From: Prosapia bicincta
Lineage: Eukaryota > Arthropoda > Insecta > Hemiptera > Cercopidae
Length of the DNA: 64,000 nucleotides
Direction of reading: 5' to 3'
NCBI GenBank assembly: GCA_036971475.1
Contig: JBAIZL010000006.1
Coordinates: 6,855,001 to 6,919,000, forward strand
The notes under the pieces are model-generated. The model had not been told where the DNA came from. It saw only the letters and a program-made list of their open reading frames with translations, and ran no database searches. Position numbers and translations under genes: made by a program. Of this stretch, positions 1 to 12,664 are shown one piece after another; position 1 is the first letter of the stretch, and each line of letters opens with the position of its first letter.

Positions 1-3000
1 CTTAAAGAGTAATATCACTATCTTTTCCTATATACTGCCAATGAATTTTAACCAATCTGAAATCATCTAAATTGGGATTGTGCCAATACAAATCGAAATT
101 ATTCTGAATAATGAGACTTGATTGTATGAAAAAATTAAAAATATTGTTACATGTATGAAGTTATTAGGATATTTCATTATTTAAAGCAAACATATGTAAA
201 AACTAAACCTAAAGATCTGATTTCCTAAAGATTTTATAACTAAAACTGGTTTTTAATTAATAAAATCTAACTTACAAATATTTAACATATAATTAAAAAT
301 TTAAATTTTAAGAATTCTATTATTGCATCTTTAAAAAACTTTTACATTTTGCTATATGTTTAAATAAGTAAATAGGAATATTGAAAATTTTATTATAAGA
401 ATCTGTTTTAAAAAACAGTTATGTACAATAAGATGGTTAACTCTTTTAAAACCATGAGCTGATACATCGCCTCTATGAATAGCAACTAGAAAAAGACCGA
501 GGGTCAATATATTGGCTCAGAATTTCAAACCATTGTAGTTCTCTTAAAACTCAACAGATTGCGTATCTATTACTATCATAAGAAAGCTTATTTCATGTAA
601 AATGGTTCTTCTTTCATATATATATGATGCTGAATGAGGACAATATTTATACGGCTGTACTCATTCTAACAAAAATGTGTACTTATTTATGTTTTTGTTG
701 TTCAAGTCATCTGTTCTGTTATGTATTACAGTGATCACATGTATGCACATTTTCTTTACGCATTATGTAATTATTTATCATAAAAATATAAAGTATAAGT
801 TATTTTTCAACTTAATTAGTTTCTGCAAAATTCTAATTTTGTTTTTCCAATTCATTTTTTTGCATACAATTTGATGCGGGACTTCAGGGAAATAGATTTA
901 AAAATGTATTTGTTAAAATTTTATTCCACATATATTACAGGATATAATATATAAATATATTTTATATGAAATATAGATTGGATAGGGTTATAGTGTAAGA
1001 ATTGAATAATGTAGGTATAGCGAAATTCAGGCACATAATAATGGTAGCAAGTATACACTAAACTTTAAAAAAGTAAGGTTTTCATAGATGCAGACAGTTC
1101 GAATTCACAACATATACAGAAAACTATTAGTAATTAATGTAGACAAGTTTCAAGATGAAAGGGTTTTCTTTGTTAATATTATATGCTTGGAAACCTGGAG
1201 ACAGAAGAAAACTGATCACAGTAAGTAAGAAAATTTGACTCTGTTCATGAAACTGAATTATTTATATAATGATTATTTAATAATCTAGGTAATTGTGGAA
1301 AAAATAACATAGAAATCAGATTTCTATCTATGTTTACACGGAATCTACACAACATTTCAAGATGTATTACAAAAACCAGGAAAATGACATTTTAAAAAAA
1401 CTAACTGCTTGAATTAATTTTCATGAGTTTTCATAATGTTCAGCGAAGATTTTACAACATTCAATAACTTTTTGGTCTTTAAAACAATTTTTACTAAGCA
1501 AATGTGAAAAACTTAACAAAAAATTACACATACTGTAACATTTATAGAATGGGCTATTATATAATATTATTTAAGAATTGGAAGAATATATTAGAAATAA
1601 CTCACACAAAATTTAAAAAGAAATTCATTAAAAGATTGGTTAGGTTAAAATTGAAACTAAATTTAGGTAGAAGCCTAGATTAGTAAACAAGGTATTTGAA
1701 CTGTAAAATCGATTAGGAAATGTGTTATATCAAAACCCCTAACACATAAATTAAAACAATATAATCTAATAATAATTATATTCAAACAAAATTGTAAATA
1801 TTAGTAACATAGGGCATAAGTAATTACTTGAAGGAGAAAGTGAAATACGATTGTAAACAATGAGATTGAAAGGTTATGTTCTTTGAATCCAGTCAAAACA
1901 CACACATTTCGAAATATTTTCAAAAGTAAAACACAAAGACACTTCACACACTAATAATAGTAATTAAATAAACACTGGAAGGTTTGTTAAGGAACGGAAA
2001 ATTGAAACAGTATGTTAACAAAATTAAAACTGGTGAAAATAGTTCGTTGACATTAACAGCTGTAAAAACAAATGGAAGTAGGTCAGTTGCCGTCGACTCT
2101 AGTGAGAAGAAATCGAACTGAATTATAACAACATGTGTTTTAGAAGAAGGAGGCCGCCATATTTGTAACATTTTAAAAGAAAATCTAAGGACGCGTAGTT
2201 AGAGTTGAGTGAGAGATAGCGTGGGGACGCGACAAGATTGATCTGCCAGGACCAGTCAAAATTCTATTTATTAGGAACTTCGTCAAAATTATACAGATTT
2301 GTTAAGAAGATTGGCCAAACTAAATTAAGGAGAAGTGAATTTCAAAATATAATACAGTGGAAATATAATGTGAAGTAAACAAAAAAGAATTTAAGTGTGT
2401 AAAATGTCTAACTGGAGAGAACGGGAATTTTACGTAAGCGACCAGCAGAATTTTGATATTTATTAAGTTGAGTAATAGCGCTATAAAAATAACTTTAGTG
2501 GACTTTTAAGATAATAGAGAAGTTTAAATTTGTACATTAGAATATCTTGTAGTTAATTAATAGTAAGTAATAAGAAATGATCCAGTTCAAATAGTTTAGC
2601 CTTTTTGCATATTCAAAATTTAAGTTTTTCCATCAGGAAAATATTTATTAAAACTAATTTCAAAATTTAATATTATTTTTCAAAATTGATTTAATTAACC
2701 TAAGAATTAAAAAAAAAATATAGCCCATGCTATAAACCCCGAGATTGTAAGAGATCGTAAAATTAGCCTAGGGTATATTAAAATTGTGTAACTATAAAAT
2801 TAAAAGAAATAAGAGTTAAACCTATTTTGTTAAAAATTGTTAAGTTGTAAAATTTTGTTTTGTGTGTATTGTTTAATGTTGAGATGAAATTGTAATAATA
2901 AAGAATAATGAAATGTTCCTGAGTAGTTTTTTGGTTTTGGTTATTAAATAGAAATAATATATCTTCATTTAATAGTATAAAACATCGTTGTATTGCGTTT

Positions 3001-3655
3001 TATAAAAACTTTACAATACATAGTTTCAGTTATAAAGAACCAAAAATTAAAATTAACATACTAATAAGAAAAAGATTCAATGTCATAGCATGACATATTT
3101 TTAACATTTGAAAGTTAATTCTAAACTACAAAGATTTTTCTTTTTTTTATAAAACATGAATAAAATTAATTTAATGAAAATCCACTACCGTACAAGGCAA
3201 TAAAAAATGTTTGTAAAATTTAATATAGCAGAATACAGCTACCATAATGTTTTCTGAATAAAACTTTTTCTGGGAGTGTGTGCAAGTGTTATGGTAAAAA
3301 GATATTTTTTTTGGTTAGGAAGAATTTCAGATAGAACATTTGTACCTCTCATGACTGCCACAACATTTTTAGTTTTTTTTTCAAATAGGTGTCAATATTT
3401 AATGATTTTTCTATAATTTCATGTATGTTATTTACTTTGTACTTTTAGGCATGACAACAATTAAATGTTTATTATTAATAATAAAACATTTAAACTTATT
3501 ATACTTGAAGTTAAGTAAAGATTTTTTGCTAATTACAGACTTTAATGTCATGTTTGATTTAAACAATGAGTTTATTTGTTACTGATAGCATATTTAGTTA
3601 ATATACTGTACACTTCAGTATATTGAGTTAATTAGAGATTAGCTAGTGAGAAAAA
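1..3655. other. Gene-free AT-rich stretch
   Basis: No splice-supported exon or recognisable element was found. The sequence is mostly A/T with short homopolymer runs. A locally GC-richer patch at about 2040-2260 is followed by A-rich sequence to about 2920; it could be part of an old repeat or an untranslated exon, but nothing decides this. Short reading frames here have no recognisable protein similarity. Confidence 0.5.
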
Positions 3656-3665
3656 TTCAAAAACT

Positions 3666-3734
3666 CACTACACACTAGTTTATTAATAGATACAGACTAG
3701 TTTCGACGACGATGTCGGCTAGTGTGTAGTGAGA
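3666..3734. repeat. Small foldback remnant
   Basis: A 16-bp arm (ACTCACTACACACTAG) at about 3665-3680 recurs inverted at about 3719-3734. On the minus strand the loop contains a GTCGAAAC box next to a short GC-rich hairpin, like the loops of the other foldbacks in this window. It is read as a remnant of a Penelope-like terminal repeat, by analogy only. Confidence 0.4.
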
Positions 3735-4009
3735 TTTTGACTGAAATATTTTAATATTTAATGTTGTGTATATTTCAGCATTAAATACAGGTAGTATGTA
3801 GAGAAATTTTTAAAAAAATTTAATTTCAGTTCCTTCATAAATGTTAACATGAGAAAAACGTATTGTGGAAAAATAATTCTACTACATTATAAAAAATTTC
3901 CTTCTTTCAATATAAAAAATAATTTAAAACCATATCAATATTTTTATATTTTTTAAGCAAAGTAATATTTAATTTTAAAGATGCAATAGAATAGTAATAT
4001 TGTATAGCA

Positions 4010-4559
4010 TTATTTCATTTGACGTCCATATGCTGCCTGCCAATGCCTGTCATGGTTCTGATACCTCTGTCTCAAATCGGCGTATGTTTTAAACTGTGAA
4101 CTTGAAGGTGGAAGGCTGAGCTGAGATTTCTGTAGCTCATCCAATCTGAAGTTTTGTGGGGCAATAGGAGGTCCTGATTTGCCTCGCCACATCATTGCAA
4201 TCAGTAAGTAAGCACCTCCAATAACTTTACCAATTAAGTCAAGTACACCTAATAAAAATGGCGTAATAGCATGTATAAAACCATTAAATTCTTTTAAGAA
4301 ACGTAATGAAAAATCAGCTAAAAACTGAACACCATTTAAGAAACCAGTAACAATAGTAAGCAATAAAACTGATAAAAACAAAATGGACTGTTTTATATTG
4401 TGGTATGTAAGAATGGAAAGTAAACCTGGTAGAAACTGTTTAGTAAAAACATCCATTGTGGACTTCATACTGATGTTTGAGAAAAAATCGATTATTTCAC
4501 TGAGGCCATCATCAGTTTTAACACCCTGGTCACTTGGTTTTGAGGCGCCTGAGGGCATT
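4010..4559 (-). CDS. Unrecognised multi-exon membrane protein, last coding exon
   Basis: Terminal exon of a four-exon minus-strand gene (28199-28358, 16678-16787, 9517-9655, 4010-4559). The acceptor is TTTCAG just before 4559, and the first A completes an Arg codon begun as AG in the previous exon. The exon encodes about 182 residues (starting MPSGASKPSD) and ends in a stop at 4010. Two long hydrophobic stretches are visible, one around ILFLSVLLLTIVTGFL and one around FLLGVLDLIGKVIGGAYLLI; both look like membrane segments or hairpins. The C-terminal tail is polar with a PPSSS stretch and many Q/R residues. The full product would be about 318 residues if it starts at the Met in the 28.3-kb exon. 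I do not recognise the family. Four exons in consistent phase argue for a real host gene rather than chance reading frames. Confidence 0.75.
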
Positions 4560-5374
4560 CTGAAATTAAATACAAATAACAATTTCTAAAAAAAAAAAAA
4601 ATTTAGTCAAGCACCACACCCACAATTAGTTTTAGAATATATAAAACCTGTTAAATTTAAAAATATTTACACTTTACTGACATTTATGAAAGCAAACTTT
4701 AATCTTGGAGTTACAATGAAAAATTGTTATTACTGCCTAATTTGTAAATATGTTGGTTTTAAATATTACACTAATTTTTCAATTTTTTGCATATATTTCT
4801 TCTCTAACAGAAATAATTGATAAGTTGGTTTCATTTTTAAATGATATCTTGCAGATTTTCTTCTTAATAAGATACTAAAGCTATTCGGAAAATCATGCCT
4901 GAAAATAAGTTAATTTTGTAGACTTATGAAAACTATTATGAAGAAAAATATTTTATATGGCTATTACTGAGCCGTTTTTACATTATATACAAAAATACAA
5001 AACATTTGAATAACATTTGACATTTATTTGTTAAGACAATTAAAACTCTCCTCATAATTATTTTATTTTATAAAATTAATTAATTATAACAAAATATTTT
5101 TGTATAACTTGTGGGTAAAATGATGTTTTTAATCTTGAATACATTTATCATACAGACATCTATTTAATTTCCCAGGCAGAAACAAAGGTTTTTGTATTTG
5201 AATTCAAGTGGTATTCAACTTCGTTCTACTTAATCATATGTTCTAAAGGTGATACAGTTGATTTGAAGCACAGCGAAATACAAATAATCTCTAAAATCTG
5301 AGCCCCCTTGTCTTGAGCTTCCATATAATTCAAACCTATTTCTATTTGAGCCTATTTTATGTATTTGAAAGAAA
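4560..5374. other. Intron sequence, nothing recognised
   Basis: This is the 3' end of the last intron of the unrecognised membrane-protein gene. It is AT-rich with short homopolymers; no repeat boundary or exon was seen. Confidence 0.5.
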
Positions 5375-5590
5375 ATGATGAATCAGGCTTCCAAGAAATA
5401 TTTATATAATAGGGTATGCAACGGAAATAAGTCGGGCTTCCAAGAAATGTACACATCAATACAGTATGGAAAGGAAAGGAGTCGGGCTTCCAAAAAATGT
5501 TTATATCAATGCAGAGAAAATGACTCGCACTTCCAAGATGATATGCAAAGGAAATAAGTCAGCCTTCCAAGAAATGTTCATATAAGGTTC
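5375..5590. repeat. Degenerate minisatellite, about 50-bp unit
   Basis: Four to five imperfect copies of a unit containing GGCTTCCAAGAAATGTT and a purine-rich GGAAATAAGTC segment lie head to tail. The repeated CTTCCAAGA/CTTCCAAAA block starts near 5389, 5441, 5489, 5530 and 5564. A fairly open reading frame over it is a by-product of the repeat and is not called as a gene. Confidence 0.7.
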
Positions 5591-5631
5591 TCCTACTTTT
5601 TTTAATGAACAGGAACATACTTTCATGTAAT

Positions 5632-5702
5632 CTGAGTTTTCGGTAATCCGAGGGGTCTCAGTCCCATCTACCTAGAATTACCGAGACTCTACTATACTGT
5701 TT
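5632..5702. mobile_element. Solo pogo/Tigger-like terminal sequence
   Basis: Read on the minus strand, the sequence starts CAGTATAGTAGAGTCTCGG and continues with a second inverted CTCGGATTACCGA block, the pattern of Tigger/pogo ends. No partner terminus or transposase was identified near it, so this may be a truncated copy or a small MITE. Confidence 0.4.
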
Positions 5703-7595
5703 ATAATATGCAAAACGTAAAATGTAACCTTAAAGCAGCAAACAGAAAACCATATGAAGTTTATTTTACAGTAGTACATTATTAACATCGAAGCTCATTA
5801 TAATCAAAGTATCTGGGTAAGACAGATTTGGTTATAAAAAAATGTCTACTAAAAAATAAAACTGAAGTTGAGAAATAGTCCTATGCATATACAACAATGT
5901 ACATTTATACACAACAACAGATGGTAGAGAGCTACCTTAACACATTGACATTTTAAAAACTGAATGTTTATTTCTGTTCATCCAGCAATGGAGCTAAATT
6001 TTATGTTCAAAAGGTTTATGCACAAATGTATTCCTCATTTGATCAATATACACATGGGACCATTAGGGGGTTGGTTTATAAATTGGTTCAACCCTTTGAA
6101 AAATGTATTGATTAAACAAAAAAATACCTCCATTTGTAAATAATTCAACCTACAAACTATTAGAGATATCATTGACCAGCCAACTTTAGCTGCGAGGCAG
6201 TACCCAGTGGACCAGTGCAATGGCGATAGTTGATTAGGAAGCACAGTTAGGGAGGTTTAAATCAAGTATAACTCTGTTCAACACACGCCCTTATAGCAAC
6301 GATTCCCCATATGCTAATATCAATGGATGGTGGTATTTGTTGTTTCAAGAAAATGGAAGTATTAACGTGTATTAGCCATCTGCACATTCTCCAACATCAA
6401 TTGTAGGACATCCTACAATGGGTGATGAAGAGGTTGAGTTTATATGCAAAGTTGTGTGAGAAGCCTAAAAAATCAACTTGGAGTTTGTAGCTTAGAATTC
6501 CTAAGACAATAATTTTAAAAAGTCATTCTTTCAAAATTTATTTTCAATTCCTTCTATTAGTACACACTCTCCTTATATATATCTTAAACAATTTTTGAAT
6601 TGTTAATCAAATACTTTTTATTTATCCACTCACGTTCAAATACAGTTTTTTAAACTTGTAGTGAATGACACGATGTTAATACAGTATTTTAAATATTAAT
6701 TCATTAATTAAATTTAAGACTAATTAATTTTAGTTTTATATGGGAGAAAAAAGTTTTATAAAAGAGGCAAGGTATGTAATATAGTAATTTTGACCCGTTT
6801 GGGATAATATAAGTGATAACATATGATTTCTCAAAACAGCTGTTTTAACGTATAGGTTATGTTACTTTATTTATATTATCTGTAATCATTTAATAGAAGG
6901 TAACTAAAAAAACTTTAAAAGTAGGAATTTACTTTAAAAAAATGTTTGTTATATTACTTGATTTAAAAATGAAATTAAATATTTGGACCAACTAAAGTAA
7001 TGAGTAAATAATTAAAAAAGCCAGGACAATAAAATAAGTAAGAAGTAAAACTGCAAAAAAGTAATACATTTTAGTCTATGAGGTATACAGTCACAATAGA
7101 GTTTCTCTGTGGGACATCTTGTCTATATTTAGAATGCAGAAAAAATGTCAATAAAATTTAATCTTTATGTAACAAGCAATAGCCTTTACCAATTTTTTGT
7201 GGGATAAAATTAAAAAAGAGGTCAACTTGTTTTTAGACTTGTTTCATAAACAACAGACTGGTTCAGTCTAGGTTTAAAGTAAAAAAATAATTTTAGGAAA
7301 TGATTGCCTGTTTGTGTTTTACCTTTAACAATTTTTGTAACTGGAGTTTTAGCATTACACTATAATTGACATGTTTTAAATGAGTTATTAAAATAAATAG
7401 TAAAAGAGTCTTTTGGATTGTTTAATAGCAAAAAAAAGGTGATAGAAATCTGACATTATGAACCCCAGGTTGCATCAGTATAACAAAAATTATGCAAGTA
7501 GATGGTTTCCTGGAGAAGAAAATAATCATAGATTCCAGATTTTGAATACCAAAAAATGGTTGACATAGTGTTCGAAAGTATATAACACTTGTATA
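5703..7595. other. Intron sequence, nothing recognised
   Basis: AT-rich intron DNA between the Tigger-like terminus and the first mariner. A 69-codon minus-strand frame near 6035-6244 has no recognisable similarity and was left out. Confidence 0.5.
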
Positions 7596-8803
7596 CGAGG
7601 TCTGTTCAAAAAATAAGTGGACTGTTTGAATTTCACGGCTCAAGTTAGTTTCAGGAGAATCTGCTTGGTGTCGCTAGGTTTGCATAAATCAGCTGATTAA
7701 AACGTGGTATTTCAGTCGCAGATATCTTCATTTGTTGATGAGATACACCCAGTTTAATAAAGAGTGTTTTTTTTGTTTGTCGGATTGTAAAATGGACAGC
7801 CTGAAGGAGCAACGAACTGCTGTGAAATTTTGTGTAAAACTAGGGATATCTGCAACAGAAACATTTGCCATGCTTAATACGGCCTATGGATGTTGCCATG
7901 GATAACTTCATGGTGATGTTGCCATGAAGCGTACTGCATGTTTCAAGTGGCATGAACGTTTCAAGGGTGGCAGACAGTCAATTGATGACGATGAGCGTCC
8001 TGGACGTCCTTCAACGTCAACTGACGACCCACACGTTGACAAAATCAACACCCTGGTGCTCGAAAATCGACGTCTGACCATTAAGGAGCTTTCAGAAGAG
8101 TGTGGGATATCTGTTGGATCTTGTTACGAGATTTTGACCAAAATATTGAAGATGCACCGCGTCGCTGCGAAATTTGTGCCACGCCTGATGACCGACGACC
8201 AAAAAGCCAATCACATCCGGGTTTGTCAGGAACTGCTTGATCGTTCAAATGAAGATGAGAACTTTTTATCAAGAATTATAACCGGTGATGAATCATGGGT
8301 GTATGGTTACGACATTGAATCCAATCATCTCAATGGGTGAGTCAAACGCCCGCAAGACCCAAAAAAGCTCGCCAAGTTCGGTCGAATATGAAGGTGATGC
8401 TGACAGTTTTTTTTTATGCTAAGGGTGTTGTTCACTATGAGTACCTCCCTGAAGGCTCTACAGTCAACCAGATTACCTACATTGAAGTACTGAAACGTCT
8501 GAGGGAGGGCGTCCGACGCAAAAGGCCAGAACTGTGGAGAAGTGATAACTGGTTTTTCCATCACGACAACGCTCCAGCTCACTCAGCACTCAGAACTCAT
8601 GAGTTTTTCATAAAACACTCGATCACTGTTCTTTCCCGACCCCCTACTCACCTAACCTTGCTCCTTGTGCCTTTTTCTTATTCCCAAAACTCAAAAAACC
8701 CTTGGGGAGGAGAGTACTTTGAAGGAGACCCAGACGTGTAACTTCCAAATAAAATAATTTTTTTTTTGTGCCCTCAGTCCGCACATTTTTTGAACAGACC
8801 TTG
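7596..8803 (+). mobile_element. Mariner element 1 (internally deleted)
   Basis: Inverted ends CGAGGTCTGTTCAAAAAATA at 7596 and its complement ending at 8803 are flanked by TA on both sides, as expected for mariner target duplications. It belongs to the same subfamily as the copy at 54550-55848, but about 130 bp near the 3' end of the transposase are missing: the two halves join at a CCC/TTGGGG junction near 8700. It sits in the last intron of the membrane-protein gene. Confidence 0.9.
7792..8741 (+). pseudogene. Broken mariner DD34D transposase (element 1)
   Basis: The frame starts MDSLKEQR at 7792 and shows the mariner N-terminal helix-turn-helix region. Compared with the 54.7-kb copy it has a 24-nt in-frame insertion near 7890-7913 that introduces a TAA, a 7-nt deletion near 8320 that shifts the frame, and a roughly 130-bp deletion near 8700. 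The first two catalytic contexts, TGDESW and HHDNAPAHSA, are intact. The third (normally APCDFF) reads with Ala in place of the catalytic Asp (GAC to GCC). It cannot encode active transposase. Confidence 0.85.
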
Positions 8804-8971
8804 TATACATTAGGCGAACTGCAAATTTCCTGTTTCTGTCAAAGCTGTAACCATTATCTAGTAATAAACTATTAGTCTTTTTAAACTCATCATTCAGTGT
8901 TACAATAAGTCATCAACTTTGTGTTACTTCATTCTTTTTTATAAATTATACACATTCTTTTTTATTTCAAG

Positions 8972-9174
8972 GACTCAAAGAAACAGTAGAATTTCATGAA
9001 AGTGACAATGAAAATAACATTAAAAAAGCATGGGTGAATCATTCTGAAGCATTTATGGTAGCATGGCCATTATTATCGTGGTTCGAAAAACAGAATGAGA
9101 GCACACTAAGCCAGTTGATTATCTCAAAACGTTTCAAAGACATAGCTGGAAAAAAGAACCAATACTTCTGTTGA
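8972..9174 (+). CDS. Candidate terminal exon on the plus strand
   Basis: A pyrimidine-rich stretch ending TTTATTTCAAG is followed by a 66-residue open frame (starting LKETVEFHESDNEN) that stops with TGA at 9172-9174. AATAAA occurs near 9457. The composition is protein-like (W, H, E, K well mixed) and unlike the surrounding AT-rich DNA. No upstream plus-strand exon was found, the family is not recognised, and it lies inside an intron of the minus-strand gene. It may be a nested gene's last exon, a pseudo-exon or a transposon scrap. Confidence 0.3.
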
Positions 9175-9516
9175 AACAGAGTATACAGAATTTGTATAAG
9201 ATCTTAAGATTTTTATATATACATTTGTTGTAGATTATATATATACATAACTGTATTTTTCTGTAGGCCTAGATTTACAAAACATAATTAATCCATAGTT
9301 GAAGAACAAAAATTTAACAACATTAATGACACATTTCATTTGTTCCATTTCTGTAACCTTTCGAACTAATGTCAATGAATCCAACAAGACATTTTGTTTT
9401 TCTTGCGTCAACTAAATTAACAATAATTGTTTAGTGTTATTATTTTATCGAAAGATAAAATAAATTTTTAAGTTAATTAAGTTCAGTTCTCAAGTTAATT
9501 ATATTAAGAATATCAC

Positions 9517-9655
9517 CTTATTTTCTTTAATTTAATAATAACTTCATTAGGTAAGAATTTGACTTTGTTAATAATGAACCAATACTGTCCTAGAGGTTGG
9601 TCTTGTAAGTCGATCCATACACAATGGCCTGAAGGTGCTCCAACCACATTGGGTC
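9517..9655 (-). CDS. Unrecognised membrane protein, third coding exon
   Basis: This 139-nt exon is bounded by acceptor TATAG and donor AG/GTGATA. It completes a Gly codon with the 16.7-kb exon and leaves AG for an Arg codon completed in the 4.5-kb exon. It encodes 45 full residues starting PNVVGAPSGHCVWIDLQDQP, with a mixed hydrophobic C-terminal part ending KLKKI. No known motif was recognised. Confidence 0.7.
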
Positions 9656-9790
9656 CTATAAAATATATTATTATTTAACAAGTAAAATACAAAGCAACAC
9701 TCACAAATATGTAAGTATATATTAATAGAAATCTTACTCCTAACAAAATAAGCTTATATATTAACTGACAAAATTAAATTACAATTTGTT

Positions 9791-10293
9791 CATATTTGTT
9801 GATTTCGTCTTCTCGTGAGCTACTAGTTTTTAACAAAAAACTATTGTGAATTGTTACACTTGCCTATAGTAGCAGTTACTTCATATTGTTGCGGACGGTC
9901 ATTTTGGAAGATGTGTCCCATTGTCAACTCCGACAGTAACTGATCTCAAGGTTTTTGTAGGTTAGGATGAGGGTGCGATATTAGAGTGGGGATGTGGGTG
10001 TATTTTGGTGAGTATTAGGAGTTATGATGTCAAAAACTACACCCTACACACATACTCAACACCTAATTACATTATAGCTCATCCACACTTTTCAACATAA
10101 AAATAATTCCTAATACTCCCCAAAATACACCCACATCCCTACTCTTATATCCCATCTCCATCCTAACCTACAAAAACCTTGAGGTAGTTACAATCTGAGT
10201 TGACAATGGGACACATCTCTCGAAACGGCTGTCCTCAACAATATAAATTAACTGCTACTATAGCCAAGTGTAACAATTTACAAGGGTTTTTAG
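9791..10293. mobile_element. Foldback element, Penelope-like type (family F2, long form)
   Basis: A 12-bp direct repeat, TTACAATTTGTT, flanks the element at 9779-9790 and 10294-10305. Between the flanks lie long imperfect inverted arms (CTTGCCTATAGTAGCAG at the left, CTGCTACTATAGCCAAG at the right) and a second inner pair of arms around a spacer. The left end has a one-sided tail of about 40 bp, and CGAAACGG occurs in the right arm. The shorter copy at 62821-63048 shares the outer arms and the tail. Assignment to PLE terminal repeats is inferred from the tail, the TSD and the GAAAC box. Confidence 0.7.
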
Positions 10294-10305
10294 TTACAAT
10301 TTGTT

Positions 10306-11162
10306 ATAAATCATAACAAAATAATGTATGAAAAAATATCAAAACAATAGACTACAAGCAAATTAGTTGAATTACTAAGAGTGGTTTCTGCCACAACAAA
10401 TATTAATTGCTCAATAAAGAGAAAATTTATTCTGGTTATCAATTGACAGTTGAGTAAGAAATTAAAAGTTTCTCCTACAATCAGTATATTTCTTAGAATA
10501 GCACTCTTTAAGTTTTCAATCTGACAAGATTGAATGGGTGACATCTATATTTGGTTTAATTTGAGAACAAACTGAATCGAAGCAATTAAATATTACATTA
10601 TTAATTTTTAAATATTAGGTATTAAACAAATTAATAGCTTCCTTTATAAATTGAGTAAATTTTTAAAACTTACTGAGGTAAAATGTTATTAATCTCACTA
10701 AGCAAAGTTCATCAGTTAGGATATGCTTGGAAGTGTATTTGAAAGGGGTGACTGCAGTTTGCCAGATTTATATATGGTAAAAAAATGTATAAGATTTGTA
10801 TTAGGTTAGTTCATATGATTTTGTTTTACGTCTAGGTATATTTTTATACTTAATATTTTTTTAGTGTGTTGAAATGTGGTCCTTTTTTTGCTGATGTGGA
10901 GAATTTTCAAGTTATGGTTGATGGTAACTGTGGCCAGTTTCTGTTATGTAGCAAAAGAAGAGTCGAGTCTATTACTTAATTCAGTGAATGTGTTCTTCGA
11001 ATCTCTTATTAAAACCTACTTTTTTCCCAATGTAGAATTATTTAATGTTTGTACAATTCTATAACTTAGTGCTTGGTGTTTATCCATTCTGTTTGTGTTT
11101 TATGTAAACACTGTGTTGCCGTTTATTATTAATTAGACTTCTGTTATCACTTGGCAATAAAA
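10306..11162. other. Intron sequence, nothing recognised
   Basis: AT-rich, without a recognisable exon or repeat boundary. Confidence 0.5.
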
Positions 11163-11457
11163 CACTACTTACTGATATTTTTCAGCAGCGTGTTTCGCAC
11201 TAGCTCAGTGCATTGTTCAATGCTGTCACAGACAAGACTGTTACTCAGGTGTGTTGTATTGGTGCGAGTCTGTGGTGTATTACTGTTAATAGAGTAGTAA
11301 TTAATTATGTGTTTATATACATCCATGACTCACAGCATTGAACAATGGACTGATCTAGTGCGAAATGCGTGTACTGAAAAATAACAGTAAGTAGTGATTT
11401 TTGCCGAGTGTAATTTATAAGAAAAGCCCCAATATGTACAACACAAAAACTGCAAGC
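11163..11457. mobile_element. Foldback element of the PLE-B family (short copy)
   Basis: Inverted arms CACTACTTACTG (11163) and CAGTAAGTAGTG (ending 11396) enclose a long stem with GCGAAATGCG. A one-sided tail ending in ACAACACAAAAACTGCAAG follows to about 11457. The same arms and tail occur at 48044-49295, where GIY-YIG coding sequence is present, and at about 22495-22705. A flanking TTATTATTA repeat (11123 and 11461) may be the target duplication, but it is low complexity. Confidence 0.65.
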
Positions 11458-12522
11458 TTATTATTATTAGTTTTAAATGATAACCTGCACTCAATTTATA
11501 AGAATTTCTCACAAACTCATTTGAGGTTTTGTTTTTATAAGTGTTACAAATTTCTGTTTTCCTGTTGTTTTTTTTTGTACTTTGCTCAACAGATTATCAA
11601 TGAATGTGTGTACTGTATCCATTTCTAGGAACTAGGTATTTAATACTGTTTTTTTCTTATGAGCATGGATCTAATGAGAGCATGTTCATGTTGAAGAGAG
11701 AGGTTTAAAGTGTTGTAAATTAGTGTATCTGTCAGTGTTGATTTTCTATAGATATGTGTTTTTGTGTATTGCATTTTGCAATAGCAAGGTTGAGGAAAAT
11801 TACGGATTTGTCTCTTTTAAATTCCGAGGCAAAATATAGCTTTGGCTATTTTGTTAATGAGTGATAGGAGTTTCTCTTGATTGATACTGTAAATGTGTAA
11901 TATGATGTGTCATTGACAAATTTGTGTCAGTAAATGATTTTGTGTAAGTGTGTATTGTTCACAAGGATCTGGCAGTTTTCTATGTGTTGAAGGAATAATT
12001 CACTGAGGATGCTGATTTGACTTGCCATGGATAGGCTGTCTGGTTGTAGTAAAATTTAGAGTTGAAGGAAGTAAACAGGAATGATATTTAATACTTTTGG
12101 AAATGCTACTACAGTACAGCATTATTGACACGAATGACGATGTTTGGAAACGTCAATAATTAGATTTTAATCAATCATGAAACAAATAACTTCCTCTTGA
12201 CTTGTAAAAGTGTACAGAATTCATTAGTACATGTTATCCTTTAAAAGGACTTTGGGTCTTGCTGGTATGGTAAGAAAAGTAGACATTCACAAAAACAGAA
12301 CTGACACAAGAACAGATTTCTACTTGACACTGCACCTTGTCATGCTTGGTGTCAAGTACTAAATGTGTTTTATGAACAGTTTAGAGTTGAATACCTGCCA
12401 GCCTAGATCAAGGGGTGATGGAAAACTCTTGATAAATACAATAATGGAAACAATAACATTGAAGAAACAATTCCAAGGAGCCAACACACAACACATTTAC
12501 TGCTTTTATTGAAATGAATAAT
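11458..12522. other. Intron sequence, nothing recognised
   Basis: T-rich to about 12000, then mixed composition. No exon, repeat or element boundary was identified. Confidence 0.5.
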
Positions 12523-12664
12523 ATAAGATATTTTTAATCACTTAAACAATAGTTTTTGACTACCCAAACTTTAAATTTTTTAAATTTGTTAAAACTTAAT
12601 GAGAAAGAACGTTTTTTATCGCTATGTGGCGATCTTCATCAGTGTCTCTGTGACAATTGTTTTA

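Noticed and set aside
2040..2260. GC-richer patch as a possible promoter or first exon
   Set aside because: No TATA/initiator arrangement, donor site or downstream exon could be tied to it.
5375..5557. 60-codon repeat-containing frame
   Set aside because: The frame follows the minisatellite unit and has no independent support.
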